A stretch of DNA of 12,432 bases from DASXRA01 sp036506155 (GCA_036506155.1 DASXSF010000063.1:1-12432), one strand, 5' to 3'; positions 5,866-12,432 are shown, numbered from the stretch's first letter. Notes: generated by a model not told the origin, from the letters alone. Numbers and translations are program-made.

Positions 5866-7010
5866 GCCAACCCCTCGTGTCCGGGGTCCTTCAGGATGCG
5901 CTGCGCAAGGTAGTTGCGCAGGATCTCCGACGAGCCGCCGGCCACCTTGAGCACTTTGATGTCGTTCAGGATGTCGCTGTACGGAGTGTCGACGTAAAGG
6001 CCGTGGCCGCCGACCAGGCTTCCCGCCGCGTCCGACGCCTGCTCGGCAGCCCCGATCGCGAGGATCTTGGCGGTGGTGGTGCGAAGCGCGATGTCCTCGC
6101 CGCGCTCATGGGCGATCGCGGCGTCGTCGCGGGCGAGCGAGGCAGCATGCAGCGCGGTCCACGCATCGGCGACCATCCAGCGGATGCCCTGGAAATCGGT
6201 GACGACGCGGTCGCCGACTTCGCGCTGCTCGGCATAGCGCAGCCCGAGTTCGAGGGCGCGCCGGCCCAGGCCGATCAGCTCGGAGGCGTTGCCCAGCCGG
6301 CTGATGTTGAACGTGGACAGGAACGTCGAAAGGCCGCCACCGGCCGGACCTAGACGCGCCGAGTCCGGGACGCGGACGTTGTCGAACTCGACGTCGGCGG
6401 TGCGGATCAGCCGCAGCCCGATCGCCCGCGTCACGTGGGTGCGGATGCCTGGCAATGACATGTCGACCAGGAAGCTGGTCAGGCCCTCGGGGGCCATGGC
6501 GTAGAAGAGCGTGACGTCGCAGTCCGCACCGAGGTTGATGTGCGTCTTGCTGCCCGTGAGTAGCCAATCACCCCCGTCGCGCATTGCCGTCGACTTCATG
6601 GCCTTGAACGACGATCCGGCGTTCTTCTCACTGATGCACTCGGAGAAGACGATCTCGCCAGTGGCGATGCCGCGCAGCCAGCGCTCCTGCTGTTCCGCGG
6701 TGCCCCAGTCGAGCAGCCACTGCTGGCCCTGCGCGGCGATCTGCCCCGACACCAGACCGTGCCGGCCGACCTCCTCGCTGATCACGACGTATTCGGGGAC
6801 GCCGCCGCCGAGGCCGCCGTGCTCCGCCGGGACGAGTGGGCCGAGGTAGCCGCGCCGGCCGAGTTCGCGGTACAGGTCCCGGGGGAAGCGGTTGGCGCGG
6901 TTGGCGGTGTCGAGTTCGGTGCGGTGCTCGTCGCCGAACGCGGTGAGTTCGGCGGCAGTGTTCTTGATCCAGGCGGCCTTCGCCGGGTCGGACTGCAACG
7001 TCGGGTACAT
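5862..7010 (-). CDS. Acyl-CoA dehydrogenase-family flavoprotein lacking both usual catalytic glutamates
   Basis: This 382-residue protein has the normal family length, with N-terminal helical, central beta (about 120-220) and C-terminal helical domains. Family landmarks include VPAEHGGLGG (60-69), the FAD/substrate segment near SECISEKNAGS (123-133), LTGSKTHI (151-158) and SSEILRN (360-366). In typical enzymes the alpha-proton base is Glu in Y-E-G-T near the C-terminus, or Glu in the FD-x-E-R helix of isovaleryl- and long-chain types. Here these positions read Gly358 (VAGGSSEI) and Ser237 (FNISRL). Glu244, one to two turns later, is a possible substitute. The protein may act on an unusual acyl-CoA or do different flavin chemistry. 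Start choice: AAGGAG lies before the ATG at 7010, preferred over the in-frame start at 7043. ATGA overlap with the ligase at 5865-5862. Confidence 0.85.
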   Translation of the reverse strand: MYPTLQSDPAKAAWIKNTAAELTAFGDEHRTELDTANRANRFPRDLYRELGRRGYLGPLVPAEHGGLGGGVPEYVVISEEVGRHGLVSGQIAAQGQQWLLDWGTAEQQERWLRGIATGEIVFSECISEKNAGSSFKAMKSTAMRDGGDWLLTGSKTHINLGADCDVTLFYAMAPEGLTSFLVDMSLPGIRTHVTRAIGLRLIRTADVEFDNVRVPDSARLGPAGGGLSTFLSTFNISRLGNASELIGLGRRALELGLRYAEQREVGDRVVTDFQGIRWMVADAWTALHAASLARDDAAIAHERGEDIALRTTTAKILAIGAAEQASDAAGSLVGGHGLYVDTPYSDILNDIKVLKVAGGSSEILRNYLAQRILKDPGHEGLA

Positions 7011-7068
7011 CAGCGCTCCTTGCCGCGAAGGGACAACGACCACATCGGCTCGACTCGGGTTTCGCCCA

Positions 7069-8205
7069 TCAGAAGACCATCCCTAACCCGTGGCTCGCGG
7101 TGCTGGCCGCGAAACGTTCGAGGCGCAGCGCGCTCGCGTCGATGCTGGTGATCGCGCCGTCAATGATCTGCTCGGCCACCAACCGGCCGATCTCCGGCGC
7201 CTGCATCAGGCCGTGCCCCGAGAAGCCGCACGCGTTGACCCAGCCCGGCGCGGCTGGGTCCGCGCCGAGGAGGCCGTGGTGATCCGGTGTGTTCTCGTAG
7301 GTGCCGGCCCAGCAACCCGCGTGGTCGACCGGCAGGTCGGCGAGCCAGGGGAACCGAACGACAGCCTGCCCCAGCACCGCCTCTAGCCACGGCCAGTCGA
7401 CGGTGACGTCGTACCCGTCCTTCTGGTCCGGACGAGCCGCGCCGAAGAGTAGCCGCGAGCCCTCACCGCGGACGAACACCCCGGTGCCGACGTCGATCGT
7501 CATCGGCACGGCATCGGCGAGCGCGCCCGGCGCGGTTGCGTAGACATTGCGTCGCGAGTGCACCACCGGGGCGGAAAGCCCGGCCAGAGCGGCGAGTTCA
7601 CCCGCCCAGCCGCCGGCGGCGTTGACGAGGTACGGCGCGTCCAAACGGCGCTCGCCGGCGGTGACCGCCCACCCGTCGTCGAACCCGACGGCTGTGACCG
7701 GATGGCGAAACAACACGCGTGCCCCATCCGATCGCGCGAGTTGCAGGTACGCGCTCGTGGCCAGGTGTGGGTCGACGACTCCGTCGGCCGGCCCCCAGGT
7801 CGCACCGGCCAGCCCTTCCGGGGCGAACGGTGTGAGGTGTTGCGCGGCCCGCAGATCGAGGACATCGACGGGAACGCCGTGCTCGCGCTGCATGTCAACC
7901 GCGGCGAGTTGTGCTTCCCAGGCGACCTCCGGGACCAGGAAGAGGTAGCCGCTGGGCCGGTAGCCGACGTCGATGCCATGCACCTCGGCGAAGGAGCGGT
8001 ACGCCTGGATGCTGCGCCAGGACAGCTCGATGTTCAATGGGTCTGCCCACTGCGCCCGGATGGACGCGAACGAGCGCCCGGTGCTGCCCTCGGCCGGGCC
8101 GGCGAAGGCATCCACGACGACGACCTCGAGCCCGGCGCGGGCCAGGTGGAAGGCGCTGCTCGCACCGAGCGCTCCAGCCCCGACGACGATGACATCTGCG
8201 GTCAC
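7069..8205 (-). CDS. FAD-dependent amine/amino-acid oxidoreductase (DAO family)
   Basis: This 378-residue protein opens with an FAD-binding Rossmann fold: VVGAGALG (GxGxxG at 9-14) and Asp32 at the end of the second strand for the adenosine ribose. The C-terminal GFSGHG (327-332) followed by AP is characteristic of the sarcosine oxidase/glycine oxidase/D-amino-acid dehydrogenase family, which oxidises C-N bonds to imines. The TPD segment (306-308) aligns with monomeric sarcosine oxidase, but the flavin-linking Cys position is Gly301, so FAD is probably not covalently held (Cys298 is three residues away). Start choice: GTG at 8205 with GGGAG seven bases upstream; an ATG at 8322 would give an unrelated extension. 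A 58-base gap separates it from the next gene. It could supply the imine or aldehyde that PruA oxidises, but the substrate is unknown. Confidence 0.85.
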   Translation of the reverse strand: MTADVIVVGAGALGASSAFHLARAGLEVVVVDAFAGPAEGSTGRSFASIRAQWADPLNIELSWRSIQAYRSFAEVHGIDVGYRPSGYLFLVPEVAWEAQLAAVDMQREHGVPVDVLDLRAAQHLTPFAPEGLAGATWGPADGVVDPHLATSAYLQLARSDGARVLFRHPVTAVGFDDGWAVTAGERRLDAPYLVNAAGGWAGELAALAGLSAPVVHSRRNVYATAPGALADAVPMTIDVGTGVFVRGEGSRLLFGAARPDQKDGYDVTVDWPWLEAVLGQAVVRFPWLADLPVDHAGCWAGTYENTPDHHGLLGADPAAPGWVNACGFSGHGLMQAPEIGRLVAEQIIDGAITSIDASALRLERFAASTASHGLGMVF

Positions 8206-8264
8206 GGGCTCGCTCCCAACTCGTTGCCGTGAGCCGACGCTAAGCGCGCGATGGGCAGCTTGGC

Positions 8265-8281
8265 TTCGGCGCTCGGCCGAA
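8265..8281. promoter_or_regulatory. Inverted repeat between the regulator and oxidoreductase genes
   Basis: TTCGGC (8265-8270) and GCCGAA (8276-8281) are exact inverted copies around five bases. The repeat lies about 40 bases after the regulator's stop codon. It could be a short GC-rich hairpin that reduces read-through into the operon, or an operator. It is short, so the call is tentative. Confidence 0.3.
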
Positions 8282-8296
8282 AGAAGCAGGGCTGGC

Positions 8297-8314
8297 TTTC
8301 GAATGCAGTCGAAA
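8297..8314. promoter_or_regulatory. Inverted repeat TTTCGA-N6-TCGAAA, candidate operator
   Basis: TTTCGA (8297-8302) and TCGAAA (8309-8314) are exact inverted copies with six bases between, giving half-site centres about 12 bases apart. The site lies four bases beyond the regulator's stop codon in the 113-base gap upstream of the oxidoreductase gene, where a promoter for the catabolic operon would be expected. TTCGAC at 9365-9370, in front of the regulator, is a possible related half-site. Confidence 0.4.
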
Positions 8315-8318
8315 CAGA

Positions 8319-9338
8319 TCACTGAGCGGCGGAGCGGAACGCGGCCAGGCGGAGGGCCATGTGCAGGTCGTCGCGGCCCGGTCCCGCTTTGAGATTGACG
8401 CCGGTGAGCGCCTCGATTCGTTCGATCCGGTAGTAGAGGGTGGTCCGATGGATGTGCAGCTCCTCGGCCGCTCGCGCGACGTCCCCGCCGTGATCGAGAA
8501 GCGCCCGGGCAGTGACCATCAGGTCCGGTCGCTCCTGGGAAGCGAGCACCTCGGCCGCGGGATGAACGTCGCCGACGGCCAGCTCGTCCGGGGCACTCGC
8601 GATGAAATGCCAGGACCCGAGCGAATCCCAGCTGGGGCGGTCGAGGATCGCGCCGGCACGCACCGCCTGAGCCGTCACCCGCGCCCGATGCACGGCCACA
8701 TGCAGCTGCCCGAGTGGCAGCGGCGGGCCGCTCGTCCCGGTCGCGGCGGCGACGTGGACGCTCATACCGTCAGAAAGCGGCCAGCCACCACGCTGCTCCG
8801 GCAGCTGCACCACCGCCATGACGCCAGGGTCGAGCTCCTCGAGTCGGATCAGCTCCCGGGCCGCACTCGGGTCCGGACCCACCGCCAGACGCGCGAGCAA
8901 AGCGGCCCGCCGGTGGTCCCGCTTCGCGCCGGTGACGCGCTCCTCGGCGAGAGTCGTAGCGGCGAGCGCTGCACATGCCACGATCTCCGGCAGGTCGGCC
9001 TCGGTCACGGTCTCGTCGGGGTCGAGGAGCCACAGGTAGCCGAGCAGATCGCGGCTGACGCGCAACGGCACGCACCACCGCGGCAGCATCTCGGCTTCCG
9101 GAACAGCCGGCACGCGCACCGGTCCCTCGGCCCGCGCCAGTCCGAGGCGCACGACGACAGCGGCCGCGGCGGGCGCGGGCTCACGCTGCAGGATGGTGCG
9201 CATCCGGGTGCCGTCGACCTCGCCCTGCGCGCTCCACCAGAGCGGGTGGTGGTGCACGTCCTCCACGAGGACGGCCCGGCCCAGCGACGCACCAAGGCGG
9301 TCGACCGCCGCCTGAACCTCCGCCGACGCCGTCGTCAT
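8319..9338 (-). CDS. PucR-type transcriptional regulator (PruC/PruR-like)
   Basis: This 339-residue protein has a C-terminal PucR helix-turn-helix at about 274-335: a helix beginning LMVTARALLDHGGD, then LHIHRTTLYYRIERIEALTG (294-313) as the recognition part, closed by the LHMALRLAAF segment. The N-terminal half (about 1-135) looks like a degenerate GAF-type sensor, and the middle resembles the family's GGDEF-like linker region without catalytic motifs. PucR-like proteins activate amino-acid, purine or proline catabolic genes. In several actinobacteria one sits beside pruA, and here it is divergent from it. It is also first in line with the catabolic operon, so it probably controls both arms. 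The ATG at 9338 has only a weak AGGA upstream. The inducer is unknown and may be the pathway substrate or an intermediate. Confidence 0.8.
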   Translation of the reverse strand: MTTASAEVQAAVDRLGASLGRAVLVEDVHHHPLWWSAQGEVDGTRMRTILQREPAPAAAAVVVRLGLARAEGPVRVPAVPEAEMLPRWCVPLRVSRDLLGYLWLLDPDETVTEADLPEIVACAALAATTLAEERVTGAKRDHRRAALLARLAVGPDPSAARELIRLEELDPGVMAVVQLPEQRGGWPLSDGMSVHVAAATGTSGPPLPLGQLHVAVHRARVTAQAVRAGAILDRPSWDSLGSWHFIASAPDELAVGDVHPAAEVLASQERPDLMVTARALLDHGGDVARAAEELHIHRTTLYYRIERIEALTGVNLKAGPGRDDLHMALRLAAFRSAAQ

Positions 9339-9371
9339 GTAGGCCGTGTCCTAACCCCTGCCGGTTCGACA

Positions 9372-9377
9372 ATCTTA
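9372..9377 (-). promoter_or_regulatory. Possible -10 box of the regulator gene
   Basis: TAAGAT on the minus strand resembles a -10 element and would place the start of transcription about 27 bases before the regulator's ATG. No convincing -35 is found 16-18 bases upstream, where the 7-base inverted repeat lies, so activator dependence or a wrong call are both possible. Confidence 0.3.
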
Positions 9378-9384
9378 GGAAGTC

Positions 9385-9404
9385 CCAGCGGCAAGTTCCG
9401 CTGG
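9385..9404. promoter_or_regulatory. Perfect 7-base inverted repeat between the regulator and pruA, candidate operator
   Basis: CCAGCGG (9385-9391) and CCGCTGG (9398-9404) are exact inverted copies with a six-base spacer, in the 133-base divergent gap. The repeat covers the -35 region expected for the regulator gene and sits upstream of a possible pruA -10 (TAGGTT, 9435-9440). This is where a PucR-type protein would regulate both directions. The spacing is the same as in the repeat at 8297-8314, but the half-site sequences differ. Confidence 0.45.
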
Positions 9405-9471
9405 CCTGCCGAAGCCGCGGGTGGCGCGGCTGCCTAGGTTTGCGGTAACCCCTCTCGACTCGGAGTACGCG

Positions 9472-11100
9472 ATGACCGCTCCCGCCGGCCGGACGGCCCT
9501 GTTTCCCATCGGCCCCACCGCACCGCGCTCTTATGCCGCCGGCTCGCCGGAACGTACGAGCACAGCCGCGGCGCTCGCCGAGGTACGCGCGGCCGACTAC
9601 GACATCGCCAACCTGATCGGCGGCGTCGAGGTGCGCACAGGCCGGCAGGTTCCCGTTGTCACCCCGCACGAGCACAAGCGCCAACTGGGCCACGTGCACT
9701 GGGCCGGCGCGTCCGAAACGCAGCAAGCCATCGACGCAGCACTCGTCGCGTCGCGCTGGTGGGGACGGCTGCCCTGGGAGGAGCGCGCCGCGCCGTTCCT
9801 GCGTGCCGCGGACCTGCTGGAGTACGGAACGTGGCGCGACCGGCTCAACGCCGCCACCATGCTCGAATTGTCGAAGACCACCTACCAGGCCGACATCGAC
9901 GCTGCGTGCGAGACGATCGACTTCATCCGGGCAAACGTCAAGAACATGCTCGACATGTACGGCGTGCAGCCAGGCTCGCGGCCAGGCGAGTGGAACTCCG
10001 CCGAGTACCGCCCACTCGAGGGCTTCGTCTTCGCCGTCACCCCGTTCAACTTCACCTGCATGAACAACCTCGCGTTCGCCCCGGCCATCCTGGGCAACAC
10101 CGTTGTTTGGAAGCCGGCCGAGAGTGCCTCGCTCGTAGCGCAGCTGTCGCTTCAGCTGTTGCGCGAGGCCGGGTTGCCCGACGGCGTCATCAACGTCGTC
10201 CACGGCGCCGGGCCGGAGATCGGATCGGTGGCCCTCGCGCACCGCGACCTCGCCGCCGTGCACTTCACCGGTTCCACCACGACGTTCCAGCACATCTGGC
10301 GCACCGTCGGCACGAACGTCGCGTCCTACCGCGGCTACCCGCGCCTTGTTGGCGAAACGGGTGGGAAGGACTTCATCCTCGCCCACTCCACGGCCGACCT
10401 CGACGCGCTCGCCGTCGCCTGCATCCGCGGCGCGTACGAGTACCAGGGGCAGAAGTGCTCGGCGGCGTCCCGCCTCTACGCGCCCCGGAGCGTGTGGCCG
10501 GCCTTGAAGGACCGTCTCATCGCCCTCACCGAGTCGGTCGTCGTGGGCGATCCGACCGAACCCGAGACCTTCGTCGGCGCAGTGATCAACGCGAAGCAGT
10601 ACGCCAAACACGCGGAGGCGTTGTCGCGTGCCCGCAGCGAGGGCATCGTCGCAGTCGGCGGAAAAACCGACGACTCGACGGGATGGTTCGTCGACCCGAC
10701 CGTCCTCGAAGTCGACGACCCGACATCGCCGTTCCTGACCCAGGAACTGTTCGCCCCGGTACTCACCACCTATGTCTACGACGACGCGGACTGGGAGCAG
10801 ACGCTCCGGCTCGTCGACGAGTCGACCCGGTACGGCCTCACCGGTGCCGTCTTCGCCGAGGACGAGGCCGCCGTCCGCCAGGCCGACGACGCGCTGCGCT
10901 ACACCGCCGGCAACTTCTACGTCAACGACAAGCCAACCGGCTCGGTCGTCGGGCAGCAGCCCTTCGGCGGCGCCCGTGCGTCCGGCACCAACGACAAGGC
11001 CGGCACGGTCTGGAATCTGATCCGCTTCGCCAGCCCCCGCTCGACCAAACGCAACCATCTGCCGGTCGGCGACTACCGCTACCCGCACCTCGAACCCTGA
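9472..11100 (+). CDS. pruA: L-glutamate gamma-semialdehyde (delta-1-pyrroline-5-carboxylate) dehydrogenase
   Basis: This 542-residue NAD(P)+-dependent aldehyde dehydrogenase matches the length of actinobacterial PruA. The catalytic nucleophile is Cys329 (GQKCSAASR) and the general-base Glu is Glu295 (GETGGKD). The oxyanion/substrate loop contains PFNFT, and the C-terminal PFGGARASGTNDKAG is the P5CDH loop that anchors the substrate carboxylate. This supports glutamate semialdehyde, converted to glutamate. The segment after PFNFT reads CMNNLAFAPAILGN, where typical enzymes have AIAGNLPAAPA-MGN, so some specificity change is possible. GGAG lies six bases before the ATG at 9472; an in-frame GTG at 9421 lacks such a site. 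It is divergent from the PucR-type regulator. The expected partner proline dehydrogenase is absent, and an M20 deacylase follows instead. Confidence 0.88.
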   Translation: MTAPAGRTALFPIGPTAPRSYAAGSPERTSTAAALAEVRAADYDIANLIGGVEVRTGRQVPVVTPHEHKRQLGHVHWAGASETQQAIDAALVASRWWGRLPWEERAAPFLRAADLLEYGTWRDRLNAATMLELSKTTYQADIDAACETIDFIRANVKNMLDMYGVQPGSRPGEWNSAEYRPLEGFVFAVTPFNFTCMNNLAFAPAILGNTVVWKPAESASLVAQLSLQLLREAGLPDGVINVVHGAGPEIGSVALAHRDLAAVHFTGSTTTFQHIWRTVGTNVASYRGYPRLVGETGGKDFILAHSTADLDALAVACIRGAYEYQGQKCSAASRLYAPRSVWPALKDRLIALTESVVVGDPTEPETFVGAVINAKQYAKHAEALSRARSEGIVAVGGKTDDSTGWFVDPTVLEVDDPTSPFLTQELFAPVLTTYVYDDADWEQTLRLVDESTRYGLTGAVFAEDEAAVRQADDALRYTAGNFYVNDKPTGSVVGQQPFGGARASGTNDKAGTVWNLIRFASPRSTKRNHLPVGDYRYPHLEP

Positions 11101-11126
11101 GCGAAGAACCCCGGCCCGTGATCGGC

Positions 11127-12251
11127 ATGACTGTCCTCGACCTGCTCGACGCCCTCGTCCGCATCGACTCGGTCAACCCCGGACTCGACCGCGCGGGCGC
11201 GGGTGAGGCGCAAATCGCGGCCTTCGTCGCGGAGTGGGGGCGAAACGCCGGACTGGATGTCGACGAACTCGAGGGCACACCCGGCCGCCCGAGCGTCGTC
11301 CTGCGCGGTGGCCGCGATGTCGGGGGCCGCCGACTGCTGCTCTGCGGCCACCTCGACACCGTCGGCTTGGCCGGTGCCCGCGACGCCCTGATCCCTCGCG
11401 TGGCCGGCGACCGCCTCTACGGCCGCGGCGCCTACGACATGAAGGCCGGCCTCGCCGGCGCTCTCATCGCCTGCCGCGACGCGTCCCTGGCCGGCATCGA
11501 TGGAGAGGTCATCGTGGCCGCTGTCGCCGACGAGGAGCACGCAAGCCTGGGCATCCAGGAAGTGCTGGCCTCGCCCGACCTGCCGAGGATCGACGCCGCC
11601 GTCGTGACCGAGCCCACCGAACGACAGGTCGGCACCGCTCACCGCGGATTCGTATGGACGGAGGTAACCGTCAGGGGCGTTGCCGCCCACGGCTCACGGC
11701 CGCACCTCGGCGCCGACGCCATCCTCGGCGCCGGCCACTACCTGGTCGCTTTCGACGAGTTGGACCAGGAGATTCGCAGCCGGCTCCACCCCTTCCTCGG
11801 TTCGGGCAACCTCCACGCATCGCTGATCGCCGGCGGCACGGGGGAGTCGACCATTCCGGACCGCTGCGTGTTCACCGTCGAGCGGCGAACGCTTCCTGGC
11901 GAGACGCTCGAGCGGGTCGAGGCCGACGTTGCGGATCTACTTGAACGGCGCCGTCCCGCCGATCCGCGTCTGACCACCACCGCCCGCACCGTTCTGGACC
12001 GTGCCCCGATGCAGACACCCCACGATGCCGAGATCGTTCAGGCGCTGCTGGCCGCTGCCGGAACCGGCACGACGGTGGCGCCGATGTCCTACTGGGCCGA
12101 CTCGGCCTTCCTCGCCGCCGCGGGTATCCCGACCGTGCTCTACGGACCGGAAGGAGACGGGGCTCACGCCGACGCGGAGTGGGTCAGCCGCACCGGCACG
12201 AGCACCGCCGCTGCCGTTCTGACGCAGCTCACACGGGACTTCTGCAGCTGA
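11127..12251 (+). CDS. M20 family metallopeptidase (ArgE/DapE-like deacylase)
   Basis: This 374-residue, full-length enzyme has the two-zinc catalytic set in order: His75 and Asp77 (GHLDTV), bridging Asp104 (GRGAYDMKAG), Glu136-Glu137 (ADEEH; base and metal ligand), Glu162 (TEPTE) and His347 (GDGAHADAE). A lid/dimerisation domain with AHGSRPHLGADAI sits in the middle. ArgE/DapE/CPG2 relatives cleave N-acyl or peptide bonds of amino acids such as N-acetylornithine, N-succinyl-diaminopimelate or N-acylglutamate. Start choice: the ATG at 11127 is used; a GTG three codons upstream (11118) is possible, and neither has a good ribosome site. It begins 26 bases after pruA and is probably co-transcribed. 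In this context it may release an amino acid that feeds into glutamate semialdehyde, but the acyl group cannot be predicted. Confidence 0.85.
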   Translation: MTVLDLLDALVRIDSVNPGLDRAGAGEAQIAAFVAEWGRNAGLDVDELEGTPGRPSVVLRGGRDVGGRRLLLCGHLDTVGLAGARDALIPRVAGDRLYGRGAYDMKAGLAGALIACRDASLAGIDGEVIVAAVADEEHASLGIQEVLASPDLPRIDAAVVTEPTERQVGTAHRGFVWTEVTVRGVAAHGSRPHLGADAILGAGHYLVAFDELDQEIRSRLHPFLGSGNLHASLIAGGTGESTIPDRCVFTVERRTLPGETLERVEADVADLLERRRPADPRLTTTARTVLDRAPMQTPHDAEIVQALLAAAGTGTTVAPMSYWADSAFLAAAGIPTVLYGPEGDGAHADAEWVSRTGTSTAAAVLTQLTRDFCS

Positions 12252-12266
12252 GCCCCCGCTTAGGAC

Positions 12267-12289
12267 CCATGAATTTCTGCGATTCATGG
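12267..12289. terminator. Perfect 8-base hairpin between convergent genes
   Basis: CCATGAAT (12267-12274) and ATTCATGG (12282-12289) are exact inverted copies around a seven-base loop, 15 bases after the M20 gene and downstream of the convergent partial gene. The location suits a bidirectional terminator. The stem is AT-rich for this genome and no T-run follows, so an element end is an alternative. Confidence 0.4.
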
Positions 12290-12331
12290 TTGAGGATGTC
12301 CCGTTCGTCGTTGATTTTCGGTAGCGGCCCT

Positions 12332-12355
12332 CATGATCGTCAGGCGGCGATCATG
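12332..12355. repeat. Perfect 8-base inverted repeat spanning the stop codon of the right-edge gene
   Basis: CATGATCG (12332-12339) and CGATCATG (12348-12355) are exact inverted copies with eight bases between, including the TGA of the partial minus-strand gene. It shares ACCCATGA-like sequence (minus strand 12358-12351) with the neighbouring hairpin (plus strand 12265-12272), so the two form a loose inverted pair. Function unknown. Confidence 0.4.
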
Positions 12356-12432
12356 GGTTCATCTTGACGCACGGTGCCGACAGTTTCGGTGGCGACATGC
12401 TCATCGAGCGCCTTGCGGAGTGCGGGCAGGTG
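12340..12432 (-). CDS. C-terminal 30 codons of an unrecognised protein (runs off right edge)
   Basis: An open frame enters from the right edge and ends at the TGA at 12342-12340. Its last residues are ALRKALDEHVATETVGTV followed by RQDEPMIAA. About 70 percent of third positions are G or C, lower than the clear genes here but still compatible with coding. The family is not recognisable from this fragment; a transposase C-terminus is possible because of the nearby inverted repeats, but nothing proves it. The gene is convergent with the M20 gene. Confidence 0.4.
   Translation of the reverse strand, partial: HLPALRKALDEHVATETVGTVRQDEPMIAA

Noticed and set aside
9352..9453. Direct repeat TAACCCCT (9352-9359 and 9446-9453) in the regulator/pruA gap as a regulatory element
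   Set aside because: An 8-base direct repeat in about 130 bases can arise by chance, and the two copies have no special spacing or flanking similarity.
9181..11088. Long minus-strand open frame (635 codons) opposite pruA
   Set aside because: It is antisense to a gene with clear catalytic motifs, has low-complexity Arg/Gly/Val-rich composition and no recognisable domain. Long antisense frames are expected in high-GC DNA.
9759..11126. Plus-strand open frame running out of frame through pruA into the M20 gene
   Set aside because: The upstream part is an Arg-rich shadow of pruA. Only the sequence from about 11118 or 11127 matches the M20 family, so it is not a fusion protein.
1..12432. tRNA, rRNA, CRISPR arrays or a complete insertion sequence
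   Set aside because: No cloverleaf-like sequence, no regularly spaced repeats and no intact transposase were seen on reading both strands. A software search was not possible.

Overview
This window is high-GC DNA with strong G/C preference at third codon positions, ATG and GTG starts, a leaderless-type promoter, a PucR-type regulator divergent from a pruA homologue, and secreted AMIN-like and FHA-HTH proteins. Together these suggest an actinomycete chromosome. No RNA genes, CRISPR arrays or complete mobile elements were found, and no gene-free stretch exceeds about 170 bases.

Left part (1-2151). The N-terminal part of a PadR-family repressor gene runs off the left edge on the minus strand. 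It has a well-formed promoter whose spacer and -10 box are occupied by a perfect palindrome, and its mRNA is probably leaderless. A hairpin terminator separates it from a gene for a secreted protein with two AMIN-like domains. That gene is divergent from a gene for an FHA-HTH protein. The 168-base gap between these two holds two perfect inverted repeats.

Central part (2152-9338, all minus strand). This is a catabolic-looking cluster. A PucR-type regulator comes first, followed after a gap by an FAD-dependent amine/amino-acid oxidoreductase, an acyl-CoA dehydrogenase homologue, a CoA-ligase-like adenylate-forming enzyme, a DUF6282 metal-hydrolase-like protein, an isopropylmalate/tartrate dehydrogenase homologue and a VOC protein. 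The last five genes are joined by four consecutive ATGA stop/start overlaps, so they are almost certainly co-translated.

Right part (9339-12251, plus strand). A glutamate-semialdehyde dehydrogenase homologue (pruA) is divergent from the regulator and is followed by an M20 (ArgE/DapE-like) deacylase. The proline dehydrogenase gene (pruB) that often accompanies pruA in actinobacteria is absent from this window.

Working model (inference): the regulator controls both arms. An N-acylated or cyclic amino compound is deacylated (M20), oxidised by the FAD enzyme, and the aldehyde passes to glutamate through PruA. A carboxylate part is activated to CoA and processed by the five-gene module. The substrate cannot be read from the sequence. 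Several enzymes differ from their families at key positions: the acyl-CoA dehydrogenase has neither usual catalytic glutamate, the VOC protein lacks its fourth metal ligand, and the IPMDH-like enzyme has His-Arg where NAD-dependent relatives have Asp-Ile. These departures suggest an uncharacterised pathway rather than ordinary proline or fatty-acid catabolism.

Right edge (12252-12432). Two perfect short inverted repeats precede the last 30 codons of an unrecognised minus-strand gene.
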